The translations under genes and the position numbers were made by a program. The notes under the pieces are model-generated. The model was given only the letters and a program-made list of their open reading frames with translations. It was not told the DNA's origin and searched no databases. From Candidatus Aenigmatarchaeota archaeon (GTDB lineage: Archaea > Aenigmatarchaeota > Aenigmatarchaeia > Aenigmatarchaeales > JACQIB01), in contig JACQIB010000001.1 in assembly GCA_016198755.1 (NCBI GenBank), forward strand, positions 94,001 to 158,000: DNA of 64,000 bases, read 5' to 3'. This document shows, one piece after another, positions 21,797 to 29,245 of this stretch; the stretch's first letter is position 1, and every line of letters starts with the position of its first letter.

Positions 21797-22336
21797 ATGG
21801 CACCCAAGAAACTTGTACAAGTTCATATAGGACTCCATAAACCCCGTCAATATAAAGAGTATAGAGTGTTTTACATACCAAACCCTCTAAGCGATTTTAG
21901 CATGGGCGGTTGTTATGCCCCCGCTTCTACAATTGAAGAGTTTGAAGACACTGTAGTGAGAGGTACACCTGCACTTATATCTGATGTGCGCCCTCCGTTT
22001 ATAGCAAGCTTTGCCTATTCCCTTATACATGATAGTGACGTGGCTGTGACAGCATACCCTCATTTAGTTATAAGAGAAGTTTTTGGAAAGGGCTCTTATC
22101 CCCACTGGAGAGGGTTGGGTGATAGGCTGGGGGGAAGGACGAGTATCTTAAAGCTTTCAGAAAAAACAGGTGCTGGTGTTCCACAAAGACCAGGAGTTTT
22201 AACAGAAAGAGATGTAAAGATAGATTATATGGAGCCAGATCAACCTCAGCAGCCTATAAATCCAAATGAGTGGGAAATGGTTCCAGTTAGCGGGAATATG
22301 GTGGAGTTCAGGCCACGCAGGCTGGGCCCGCAGTAA
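21797..22336 (+). CDS. Hypothetical protein
   Basis: A 179-residue orphan from ATG 21797 that I do not recognise. It is a soluble, Pro-rich, basic protein. VQVHIGLHKPRQYKEYRVFYIPNPL opens it, GTPALISDVRPPFIASFAYSLIHDSDVAVTAYP forms the likely core, and the Pro/Gln-rich tail ends RPRRLGPQ. It lies between tRNA-Leu and the Fic gene in the accessory stretch. Confidence 0.5.
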   Translation: MAPKKLVQVHIGLHKPRQYKEYRVFYIPNPLSDFSMGGCYAPASTIEEFEDTVVRGTPALISDVRPPFIASFAYSLIHDSDVAVTAYPHLVIREVFGKGSYPHWRGLGDRLGGRTSILKLSEKTGAGVPQRPGVLTERDVKIDYMEPDQPQQPINPNEWEMVPVSGNMVEFRPRRLGPQ

Positions 22337-22369
22337 TCATTCTGCAAAGCAAGTCCAACAGGTTTATAA

Positions 22370-22417
22370 GGGCACATTATTAAACAAAAATAGATAACTT
22401 TATATATACTTGTGCCC
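22370..22417. promoter_or_regulatory. Fic promoter flanked by inverted repeat GGGCACA/TGTGCCC
   Basis: GGGCACA (22370-22376) and TGTGCCC (22411-22417) are perfect inverted arms around an AT-rich segment whose CTTTATATATAC (22398-22409) looks like a TATA box. Its distance to ATG 22429 suggests a leaderless transcript. The arms could be an operator. Confidence 0.5.
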
Positions 22418-22428
22418 ATACAATAAAT

Positions 22429-23370
22429 ATGGTTTACTTAGAAAATATCGAAAGGGGAGGCAAGACCTATTACTATATTACTAAGAATATTAGAGTCGGT
22501 GATAAAAAATGGAAGAAAATAAGAAAGTATATAGGCAATAAGCCTCCCTCAAAGGAACAGACAAAAAAAGCGGTTGGAGAGATTGAAAAAGAGGCGTTAA
22601 AAAAAGGCTTCATGAAGCCGGCTTCTAAATATGTTTATTTGAGCAACGAGGAAGCAGAGAAGCTGCAGGATTTGAAAGAGGTTTTTAACAAATGGTACGG
22701 AAAACTGAGTGCCATAGAGATAAAAAAATATGAAGATGACTTTGTTGTAAGATTTACGTATAACTCAAATGCTATTGAAGGAAACCGTTTAAGCCTTCGT
22801 GAAACAAGCATGATTTTAACAGAGAACATAATACCTGCTGGTGCCACTCCCAATGATTACAATGAAGCCATAAACTCAAAGGATTGTTACGAATTCATGA
22901 AAGTATATAGTGGAGAGTTTAATCAGAAATTTTTACTGAAAATCCACGAATTGCTTACAAAGAACACTAACTGCAAAATTATAGGCAATTATAGGGATCA
23001 TGAAGTCAGGATTTCCGGCTCTGACTGGGTTCCTCCTGCTCATGAAAAGATTAGAGAAGAGATGAGAAAAGTTTTCCAGTGGTACTATTTTGCCAGAAAG
23101 AAACTGCATCCTGCTGAATTGGGCGCTATTTTGCACAATAAATTAGTAAGAATCCACCCATTTGCTGATGGTAATGGCAGAACATCAAGAGTTATAATGA
23201 ACTGGATACTGATGAAGAATAAATTTCCAGTGTTTTATGTAGAACTACGAGATAAAATCAAATATTATGAAGCTGTTGAAGAAGGAGATAAAGGCAATGA
23301 CAAAGCAATAGTACATTATATTGCAAAAGTGCTGATGGAACAGTATACGTTTAAGTCAAATGGAAGATAG
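22429..23370 (+). CDS. Fic-domain protein (probable AMP-transferase) with inhibitory helix
   Basis: The 313-residue protein has the Fic core motif HPFADGNGRTSR at about residues 243-254; its His is the catalytic base and GNGR binds the nucleotide phosphates. Upstream, YNSNAIEGNRLS near 111-122 fits the inhibitory helix [S/T]xxxE[G/N], placing it with self-inhibited Fic proteins. The first 70 residues are basic and beta-rich (YLENIERGGKTYYYITKNIRVG). Fic proteins usually AMPylate Ser, Thr or Tyr of targets, and the target here is unknown. There is no toxin-antitoxin partner next to it, so in-chain inhibition probably suffices. Confidence 0.92.
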   Translation: MVYLENIERGGKTYYYITKNIRVGDKKWKKIRKYIGNKPPSKEQTKKAVGEIEKEALKKGFMKPASKYVYLSNEEAEKLQDLKEVFNKWYGKLSAIEIKKYEDDFVVRFTYNSNAIEGNRLSLRETSMILTENIIPAGATPNDYNEAINSKDCYEFMKVYSGEFNQKFLLKIHELLTKNTNCKIIGNYRDHEVRISGSDWVPPAHEKIREEMRKVFQWYYFARKKLHPAELGAILHNKLVRIHPFADGNGRTSRVIMNWILMKNKFPVFYVELRDKIKYYEAVEEGDKGNDKAIVHYIAKVLMEQYTFKSNGR

Positions 23371-23572
23371 TTCAGCGAGAAAAATGAAATCACCCACAAA
23401 AATACGGCATTATAGAATCAGGCCGCGCAGAAAGGCATAGAGACCATATGGGTTTATAAAGGCTGCTTTCCCAGTATAGGGAAGTGAGGTAGAGAGTAGT
23501 TTTGATTTCTATATGAGTTTCAAATATAACATACTTCTCGAATGAGAAAATTTAAAATAGGGGGTGAAAATA
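23371..23572 (+). promoter_or_regulatory. Intergenic leader region before the CxxC protein
   Basis: Two hundred bases without a credible ORF. They hold a TATA-like TTTATAAAG near 23453, a short TTTCCC/GGGAA hairpin near 23470-23487 and TTCTC-GAAT-GAGAA near 23535-23548, then GGGGGTGA as ribosome site. I see no tRNA or C/D-box RNA. Confidence 0.4.
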
Positions 23573-23719
23573 ATGCCATTCAATCGCGACTTTGGTCCAA
23601 GGGAAATGCACAAAGCAGTTTGTTCAGAGTGCAAGAAGGATACTGAGGTTCCTTTCAAGCCATCTGGTGACAGACCTGTTTATTGCAAGGATTGTTTCCA
23701 GAAGCACAAGAAATTCTAA
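23573..23719 (+). CDS. CxxC-x17-CxxC zinc-binding small protein
   Basis: A 48-residue protein. CSEC and CKDC are separated by exactly 17 residues, the defining spacing of the CxxC-x17-CxxC small-protein family found in archaea and CPR bacteria. One zinc-ribbon knuckle pair would bind Zn2+. The function of the family is not established. The start at ATG 23573 is supported by GGGGGTGA six bases upstream. Confidence 0.85.
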   Translation: MPFNRDFGPREMHKAVCSECKKDTEVPFKPSGDRPVYCKDCFQKHKKF

Positions 23720-23756
23720 TTCCACATCAGGAGTTTGAATTTAACAATCCATTTTC

Positions 23757-24815
23757 ATGGGCTTTAGTTTTTATATGCCCAGCCAATTAATTAATATTAA
23801 GCAAAGTAATCATATTATTATGATTAACATTGATTTTTTGCCAGATTCACCCAAAATACCCTTCAAAAATTACCTTGAAGATATACAGATAAAAAGAAAG
23901 CGTGGGAGTGATTCTATAAGATTTTATAATGTAAGAGATTATTTTTTAAATCTTATAAATAAGAGCGGAATAAAAAGAAGAAAAATATACGAAATGCTAG
24001 ATGTAAATAGGACTACATTCAATAATTGGATAGGTAAATCTAAAAAAGATGTCGGCATACCTATACAATATGCTCTAACATTGCTACAAATGTTTGGTAT
24101 GGGAAAGGATGATATATTATTTAAAAATGTTAATATTTACTACGGTTGTACAAATTCTAATAAATATAAATTGCCAACGGATATGACGCCTAAGCTAGCC
24201 TATCTAATAGGACAAATAATGGGTGACGGCCACTTATCAAATCCAAAAGATCTTATATCAAACGGATCTTTATATAATGCAGAGATAAGAATTACGAAGG
24301 GTGAAATAAAACAACTCAGATTGTTGACATCTATATTTTATGATATTTTTCATTATAAACCACCTATTTTCAGGGAAAAATCGTTTTATAGACTTGTAGC
24401 GCGATCAAAAGTTATTCACAGATTTTTGCATATCGTATGCGCCATACCAAGCGGTAATAAGAAAAACAAAACCTATATACCAGATATGATAATTAAAAAA
24501 GATGATTTTATAAAATGTTTTATTGGAGGATTTTTTGATTCTGATGGTTGCATAGTAGTTAAAAATAAAAATATTCGTGTGATTTCAATGAAACAGCATA
24601 ATATAAAAATCCTTCTCGATATCAAACATCAGCTTAAAAAATTTGGTATAAATATATCTGGCATATACAAAGATAGAGGAGTAAGAAACGGAACATCTAC
24701 ACTAAATTATGTTCTCAACATAGGTAGAGATGAAGAAAAACAAAAGTTTATAAAGATCATACCGTCTCTAAAGGTTATGGAGGTGTCGCGATTATATGGA
24801 AAATTTAGCATCTAA
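23757..24815 (+). CDS. LAGLIDADG homing endonuclease
   Basis: This 352-residue monomeric LAGLIDADG endonuclease has both motifs: LAYLIGQIMGDG at about residues 147-158 and FIGGFFDSDG at about 256-265, each supplying a catalytic acidic residue at a helix-interface end. The N-terminal 110 residues include a helix-turn-helix (GIKRRKIYEMLDVNRTTFNNWIGKS). A more downstream start such as ATG 23820 is possible. Its codon use is far more AT-rich than its neighbours, a sign of lateral origin. Its last 20 bases overlap the start of uppS. No intein or intron boundary around it can be defined from sequence, so it may be free-standing. Confidence 0.9.
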   Translation: MGFSFYMPSQLINIKQSNHIIMINIDFLPDSPKIPFKNYLEDIQIKRKRGSDSIRFYNVRDYFLNLINKSGIKRRKIYEMLDVNRTTFNNWIGKSKKDVGIPIQYALTLLQMFGMGKDDILFKNVNIYYGCTNSNKYKLPTDMTPKLAYLIGQIMGDGHLSNPKDLISNGSLYNAEIRITKGEIKQLRLLTSIFYDIFHYKPPIFREKSFYRLVARSKVIHRFLHIVCAIPSGNKKNKTYIPDMIIKKDDFIKCFIGGFFDSDGCIVVKNKNIRVISMKQHNIKILLDIKHQLKKFGINISGIYKDRGVRNGTSTLNYVLNIGRDEEKQKFIKIIPSLKVMEVSRLYGKFSI

Positions 24816-25507
24816 AGGTATACACATAGCTATCATCCCGGACGGAAAATAAGGCCGGAAACCGGAGATGGGCTGAGAAAAGGGGGAAGCCCCGCTGGTG
24901 GGGCCATATACATGGGGCAAAGAAGCTGGAAGATGTATCTTCATGGTGTGCAGATCACCCTGAAATAAAAACAGTTTCAGTTTATGCGCTTTCAACTGAA
25001 AATCTTGGCAGGGACTCCGCAGAATTGAATAAGCTTTGGACAATCTATAAAGATGAGTTTGGAAAACTGATGAAAGATAAAAGTACAAAGAAAAACCAGC
25101 TTCGGGTAAATATAGTAGGAAACACAAATGCATGGAGAGCTGATGTAAAACAGGCTGCAAAGGATGTAATGAACACAACAAAGCAGTATACTAACAGGGT
25201 TTTAAACATAATGCTTGCCTATGGCAGCAAGTTCGAGATTGTAGAGGCAGCCCGTTCAACCTTTAATAAAGGGGTTAAAATAGTGCCTTCCGTGGAAAAG
25301 CTTTTCAATCAATTCCTTTTGATTCCAGAGCCAGTTGATTTGGTTATAAGAACAGGAGGGCAGAGAAGGCTTTCCAACTTTTTGCTATGGCAGGCTGCTT
25401 ATGCAGAACTTTACTTTACAGATACTCTCTGGCCAGATTTATCAAGGAAAGAGTTTGAAAAAATCCTGCGCTGGTATACTGGCCAGAAGAAAAAGTTCGG
25501 CCTCTAA
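24796..25507 (+). CDS. uppS: Undecaprenyl/polyprenyl diphosphate synthase interrupted by a 13-nt predicted intron
   Basis: cis-Prenyltransferase making the polyprenyl lipid carrier for surface glycans. ATG 24796 follows GGAGGTG at 24779-24785. Exon 1 reads MENLASKGIHIAIIPDG. After 13 extra bases (24848-24860) the frame resumes with NRRWAEKRGKPRWWGHIHGAKKLE, YALSTEN and the C-terminal RTGGQRRLSNFLLWQ and DTLWPD motifs. Together they make the catalytic DGNRRW motif and a normal length of about 232 residues. Read straight through, translation stops at TAA within the 13 bases. Splicing, pseudogenisation or an assembly error could explain this; see the mini-intron entry. Confidence 0.85.
24848..24860 (+). 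other. Predicted 13-nt archaeal intron in uppS mRNA
   Basis: Folding gives outer helix CCGG (24838-24841) with CCGG (24862-24865) and central helix ACGG (24842-24845) with CCGG (24855-24858), three pairs and one A-G mismatch. The 3' bulge is AA|A, and AA|A on the 5' side leads into a 9-nt loop: a relaxed bulge-helix-loop motif with cuts after the second bulge base. Excision joins GGA-A to AC-CGG, restoring D-G-N-R. The boundary is ambiguous because of a CGGAAA repeat. Confidence 0.55.
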
Positions 25508-27066
25508 ATTCCTCTCAGTTTCTCTGCAATTTTATCTTTTCCTAATGCAAGTATAAGTGTTGAGAGCTTTGGTCCGGCTTCCTTTCCTGTTATTGACATG
25601 TAAGCTGAGCGGAAAAACTCCCTCGGGTTTCCGCTTTCTTTAGAAAGCTCAAAAATCCTGTTTTGTAATTTTTCTTCAGTCCAGTCTTTCCCAAGTTCTG
25701 AGGCAAGCTTCTGTAGAAAAGCTTTTTGGTTCTCAGGAACAGAAGCAACTTCAACCTCCCCACCCGTATCTTTAATCCATTCTATAACCCTTCCAATTCT
25801 CTCTTCCAGAACTTTTTTATTTCCTCCTATATGTCCGGTTTTTTCCATTTCTTTCCAGACAACCGAAAACTCTGGAACAGGTCTCGCAATATTTATTATA
25901 GTGCTGTATTGTACAATAGGCTGGAATTTTTTCGGGGGTTTTAGGAAGTGGATAAATTCAAACAGCCTGCGTGCATGGGCTAAATCAGTTTTGTTTTCAA
26001 TTAATTTTTTCCCAAAATATATGCCTGCAAGCTCGTCTACCTCTTCCTCATAAGCAGGTATAGCATCCAGATCTATTACCCTGCTCTTTCCAAGTTTTTT
26101 CAGATAAACAAGCTTCATACTCTCTGGGCTTGCATACTTTAACCATAGCTGTGGTGTGAAAACATTTCCGGAACTCTTTGAAATCTTCTCTCCTCCCCTC
26201 TCAGTAAATAATTCATAGAAAGAATGTACTGGAGGTTCCCACTGCAAAATTTCCTTGCAAATAGCATCATTTACTCTTACAGAATCTGATATATCCTTCC
26301 CATAAGCCTCATAATTTATTTTCAGAGCCCTCCAGCGTGCTGCAAAATCCACTTTCCATGCCAGCTTCCCTTCCCTTATCCCTTCAGTTCCCTCAAATCC
26401 ACACCCCTTTACTAAAATCTTTTTTCCTGTTCCGGAATTTTTACCTTCATATTCAACATCACACTTGTAAGTTACTTTTTTACCATCAAATGAAACTGCG
26501 CGCGTTGTGCAGACATTTCCGCATTGCGAACAGATAGGAAGGAATGGCAATTGTAACTCAAACTTTTCCTGTCCGGTTAATTTTTTTATTATTTCCCCCG
26601 CCATTTTCCAGTTTTTAAGTATATCCACAATTTCTTTATCCAAAGTTCCTTTAGCGTACTCTTTATCAGCACTGCGGAAAACAAAATCAATTCCAAGTTT
26701 TTCATAAGCATCCATTAACAGCGAGCTCATATGCTCAGCATAGCTTTTATGGCAGCCAAATGGATCCGGTATATGTGAAACAGGTATTCCAATTTCTTTC
26801 TCGAGTATATCAGGGAAGCCCGAAGGTACTTTTCTCAATCCATCCCTGTCATCTGAAAAAGCAATGAATTCAGACTTTGCACCCCTTTCCTTAAGTGCCA
26901 AGTGTACAACAAAACTTCTGACACCATCCCCAACAGAGCCTATATGCGGAATGCCAGAGGCTCCTATACCCATCTCTGTTCTGTAAGACTTTACTCTCTT
27001 TAACTTCTCTTCCTTCTCAATTATTTCTTCTGCAGCTTTATCAGCCCAAAATATGTTATCTCCCAT
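25504..27066 (-). CDS. lysS: Lysyl-tRNA synthetase, class I
   Basis: The 520-residue archaeal class I LysRS charges tRNA-Lys; both Lys isoacceptors in this window would be substrates. The HIGH signature appears as PHIGSVGDG near residues 39-47 and KMSKS as KISKSSGN near 290. Zinc-binding Cys pairs (CSQCGNVC and CDVEY...GCGF) lie between them. The C-terminal helical domain ends in ALGKDKIAEKLRGI. The gene is convergent to uppS, with stop codons overlapping by four bases, and divergent from the site-2 protease gene. Confidence 0.96.
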   Translation of the reverse strand: MGDNIFWADKAAEEIIEKEEKLKRVKSYRTEMGIGASGIPHIGSVGDGVRSFVVHLALKERGAKSEFIAFSDDRDGLRKVPSGFPDILEKEIGIPVSHIPDPFGCHKSYAEHMSSLLMDAYEKLGIDFVFRSADKEYAKGTLDKEIVDILKNWKMAGEIIKKLTGQEKFELQLPFLPICSQCGNVCTTRAVSFDGKKVTYKCDVEYEGKNSGTGKKILVKGCGFEGTEGIREGKLAWKVDFAARWRALKINYEAYGKDISDSVRVNDAICKEILQWEPPVHSFYELFTERGGEKISKSSGNVFTPQLWLKYASPESMKLVYLKKLGKSRVIDLDAIPAYEEEVDELAGIYFGKKLIENKTDLAHARRLFEFIHFLKPPKKFQPIVQYSTIINIARPVPEFSVVWKEMEKTGHIGGNKKVLEERIGRVIEWIKDTGGEVEVASVPENQKAFLQKLASELGKDWTEEKLQNRIFELSKESGNPREFFRSAYMSITGKEAGPKLSTLILALGKDKIAEKLRGI

Positions 27067-27134
27067 ACTATTTCTCTTGGGAATTTACATATAAAAAGCG
27101 CAGCTTTAAAAGCTCTTTACAACAAGATAGCAGA

Positions 27135-28352
27135 ATGATAGACGTTTATACAATATCTGTTATTTTATTTTTCGCTTTGCTTGCAGTTGTTATTTACATA
27201 AAGAGGAAGAACGTGGATACAAAGTTTGTTCTCAAGGTCCTGCCTTACTTTATGTGGAGAACTAAGAGGTTCAGGGACAGGGTTGATCAGATAGCTCAGG
27301 CAGCTCCAAGATTCTGGAAAGTTTTTTATTCAGCTGGGGCAGTTGTCGCAGTTGTTTTAATGGTTTTTGGGTTTTTCATGATATTAAACTCAAACTATCT
27401 GGTTTTCTCAGGCAAAATTACACAGCCAGCCCTCCAAATACTTCTTCCAACCCCCTCCACATCAGTCTCAACAGGCCCCGGATTTATTCTAATACCATTC
27501 TGGTTCTGGATAATTGCAATAGGTACAATATTAATCCCGCACGAGCTTTCCCATGGAATTGCAGCGAGAGCTGAAAAGATCCCCCTCAAATCAGTGGGCT
27601 TGCTCCTTTTCTTAATTTTTCCGGGTGCTTTCGTTGAGCCAGATGAGGCAAAATTAAAGCGTGCAAAGCTCTCAACTAGACTCAGGGTTTTTGCTGCAGG
27701 TTCTTTCACAAATATACTTACTTTTTCTATTATTCTGCTTATAGGAACATTTTTCTTGTTTCCATCAGCTGCTCATGGAGGCACTGTTATAACATCTGTT
27801 TTCCCTGGATCACCGGCTGATAACTCTGGTTTGAAAACCGGAGATACAATAGAAAAGTTTGATGGAAAGGATGCAAAAGTATCTTTCTTTGACTATTCAA
27901 TGTCATATCTCCTATTAATGAAAAATGGAACATCAGAAGGGCAGCTTCAGAGACTTGGAGGTTTACAAACTATTTCAGCACTTTCAAAGCACAAGCCAGG
28001 GGAGACGCTGAATATAGTTGTCAACGGGCAGGAAAAACAAGTTGTCCTTGGGGAAAACACAGAGCTGAAAGGATTCCCGTATATTGGCATATCAACTGAG
28101 CTGAAAACAGAAAATAAAGCTGCCTTCGAAGTTGTTCTTCCCATACTGGCTTTAGTAGCGCTATTAAACCTGTTCGTAGGCATAGTAAATATTTTACCTC
28201 TCTATCCTTTGGATGGTGGATTGTTCTTCCAAGCTCTGGCACAAAAATTCCTACCCAAGCGCTCAGAGGAAATTGTAAAAGGATTGTCCTATGTTATTTT
28301 GTTCCTGATAATAGCCTCAGTTGTGGGCCCCTATATCTTTGCAGCAGCCTAA
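27135..28352 (+). CDS. Site-2 protease-like membrane metallopeptidase (M50) with PDZ domain
   Basis: The 405-residue protein has an N-terminal transmembrane helix, further membrane helices and HELSH at about residues 135-139 within IPHELSHGIAARAEK, the zinc site of M50 proteases. A PDZ domain at about 215-300 carries VFPGSPADNSGLKTGD. NILPLYPLDGG near 350-360 supplies the third zinc ligand Asp. Such proteases cut transmembrane anchors of regulators or clear signal peptides. It is the archaeal S2P topology with the PDZ inserted between the catalytic helices. It has its own promoter between it and divergent lysS. Confidence 0.92.
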   Translation: MIDVYTISVILFFALLAVVIYIKRKNVDTKFVLKVLPYFMWRTKRFRDRVDQIAQAAPRFWKVFYSAGAVVAVVLMVFGFFMILNSNYLVFSGKITQPALQILLPTPSTSVSTGPGFILIPFWFWIIAIGTILIPHELSHGIAARAEKIPLKSVGLLLFLIFPGAFVEPDEAKLKRAKLSTRLRVFAAGSFTNILTFSIILLIGTFFLFPSAAHGGTVITSVFPGSPADNSGLKTGDTIEKFDGKDAKVSFFDYSMSYLLLMKNGTSEGQLQRLGGLQTISALSKHKPGETLNIVVNGQEKQVVLGENTELKGFPYIGISTELKTENKAAFEVVLPILALVALLNLFVGIVNILPLYPLDGGLFFQALAQKFLPKRSEEIVKGLSYVILFLIIASVVGPYIFAAA

Positions 28353-28747
28353 AGAACGCGCAAAGAGCGCAGCTCAGAGTTTCTTGACAGAATTTCATTC
28401 AGAACTTTAATGTTAGTCCCGCTCTTTCCTATAACAGCACCCTTATCCTTCTCCCCAACTCTCACTTCAACTTCCTCCCCGTTAATTCTGATTTGCTTTG
28501 CCTGCGGTATAAGGTTTTTAACAAATTGCTTCTGGTCTTCAGCCCATTCAAAAATCCTTATATTAGTTTTCAGCATAGTTTGAGCAGCTTTTATTGTTTT
28601 TCCCCCTTTACCTATAGCTTGCCCAGTTTTTCCCGGATTAACAACAAAGTATATCATATCGTTCTTTATACAGTCCCTTACATCAGCTTTTGTAATGGCT
28701 TCAAAAGTATTTATGAGCTGTATTATATCATTGTCAAACTCTCTCAT
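28349..28747 (-). CDS. nusA: Archaeal NusA-like KH-domain transcription factor
   Basis: The 132-residue protein has two KH domains with GKTGQAIGKGGKTIKAAQ (about 61-78) and GEKDKGAVIGKSGTNIKVL (about 105-123), the GxxG RNA-binding loops. It lacks the bacterial N-terminal RNAP-binding and S1 domains, as usual for archaea. It is the last gene of the rpo operon, overlapping rpl30e by four bases, and probably acts in transcription elongation or termination. Confidence 0.93.
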   Translation of the reverse strand: MREFDNDIIQLINTFEAITKADVRDCIKNDMIYFVVNPGKTGQAIGKGGKTIKAAQTMLKTNIRIFEWAEDQKQFVKNLIPQAKQIRINGEEVEVRVGEKDKGAVIGKSGTNIKVLNEILSRNSELRSLRVL

Positions 28748-29019
28748 GCTCTTCCCTTCTTCTCTGGAACAAGTATACCAATAGCTGCAATTGGGAAAGG
28801 CTTACCGCAAAAAACCCCCAATCCCTTCCCAGTGTCAGAAAATGTTTCTACTGGTACAGCTCCAGCCCCTGATTCTATTTTTCCCCTCAGTTCAGCTGGG
28901 CAGTTCTTTGCAAGTACAACACTCTTTAATTTTCCTGCTTTCAAAAGCTTTACAACTCTGCGCGAACCCAAAATTATACTTTTGGTTGCCAGTGCATCCT
29001 TTATATCAACTTCACTCAT
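28744..29019 (-). CDS. rpl30e: 50S ribosomal protein L30e
   Basis: The 91-residue L7Ae/L30e-fold protein starts at ATG 29019 (MSEVDIKDAL). The core GSRRVVKLLKAGKLKSVVLAKNCPAELRGKIE and the GLGVFCGKPFPIAAIGILVPE C-terminal half fit archaeal L30e. It lies between RNAP and NusA, the conserved archaeal position. It binds kink-turn RNA; eukaryotic L30 regulates its own transcript this way, which makes the structured operon leader at 36425 of interest. Confidence 0.92.
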   Translation of the reverse strand: MSEVDIKDALATKSIILGSRRVVKLLKAGKLKSVVLAKNCPAELRGKIESGAGAVPVETFSDTGKGLGVFCGKPFPIAAIGILVPEKKGRA

Positions 29020-29050
29020 TTTAACCAACCAATTTACTATACTTATAGGC

Positions 29051-29242
29051 TTAAATCCTTTTTAAAACCGTTGCAGAGACAGTGTAAAAAATAGGAGCTA
29101 GAAGCAATGATGATAATACAGACTCGCTGAGAGGAGAGGGAGAGACAGCTGAAGTGGCTGTGTAAATTCCAATAAAGAACAAAACCTCTATGGAAACAAA
29201 GAGCAGAACATTCTTCAAGTTAGGCCTAAGATAGTCTCTCAT
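29051..29242 (-). CDS. Small two-helix membrane protein inside the rpo operon
   Basis: A 63-residue protein between rpoA2 and rpl30e, three bases after the rpoA2 stop. Two hydrophobic segments (about residues 12-30 and 40-58) are joined by a Ser/Pro-rich loop, with a basic N-terminus MRDYLRPNLK and C-terminal VLKRI. No family is recognised. Its tight placement suggests co-transcription with RNA polymerase genes, where a membrane protein is unexpected. Confidence 0.6.
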   Translation of the reverse strand: MRDYLRPNLKNVLLFVSIEVLFFIGIYTATSAVSPSPLSESVLSSLLLAPIFYTVSATVLKRI

Positions 29243-29245
29243 TTT

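Noticed and set aside
23757..24815. Endonuclease as an intein or as the ORF of a large intron in uppS
   Set aside because: No intein splice blocks (N-terminal Cys/Ser, C-terminal HN) are present and no uppS exon lies upstream of it; uppS has its own ribosome site after the ORF core.
24841..24870. Programmed ribosomal frameshift at the uppS interruption
   Set aside because: Bypassing 13 bases across a TAA would need hopping with no known signal; a plain +1 or -1 shift does not restore DGNRRW.
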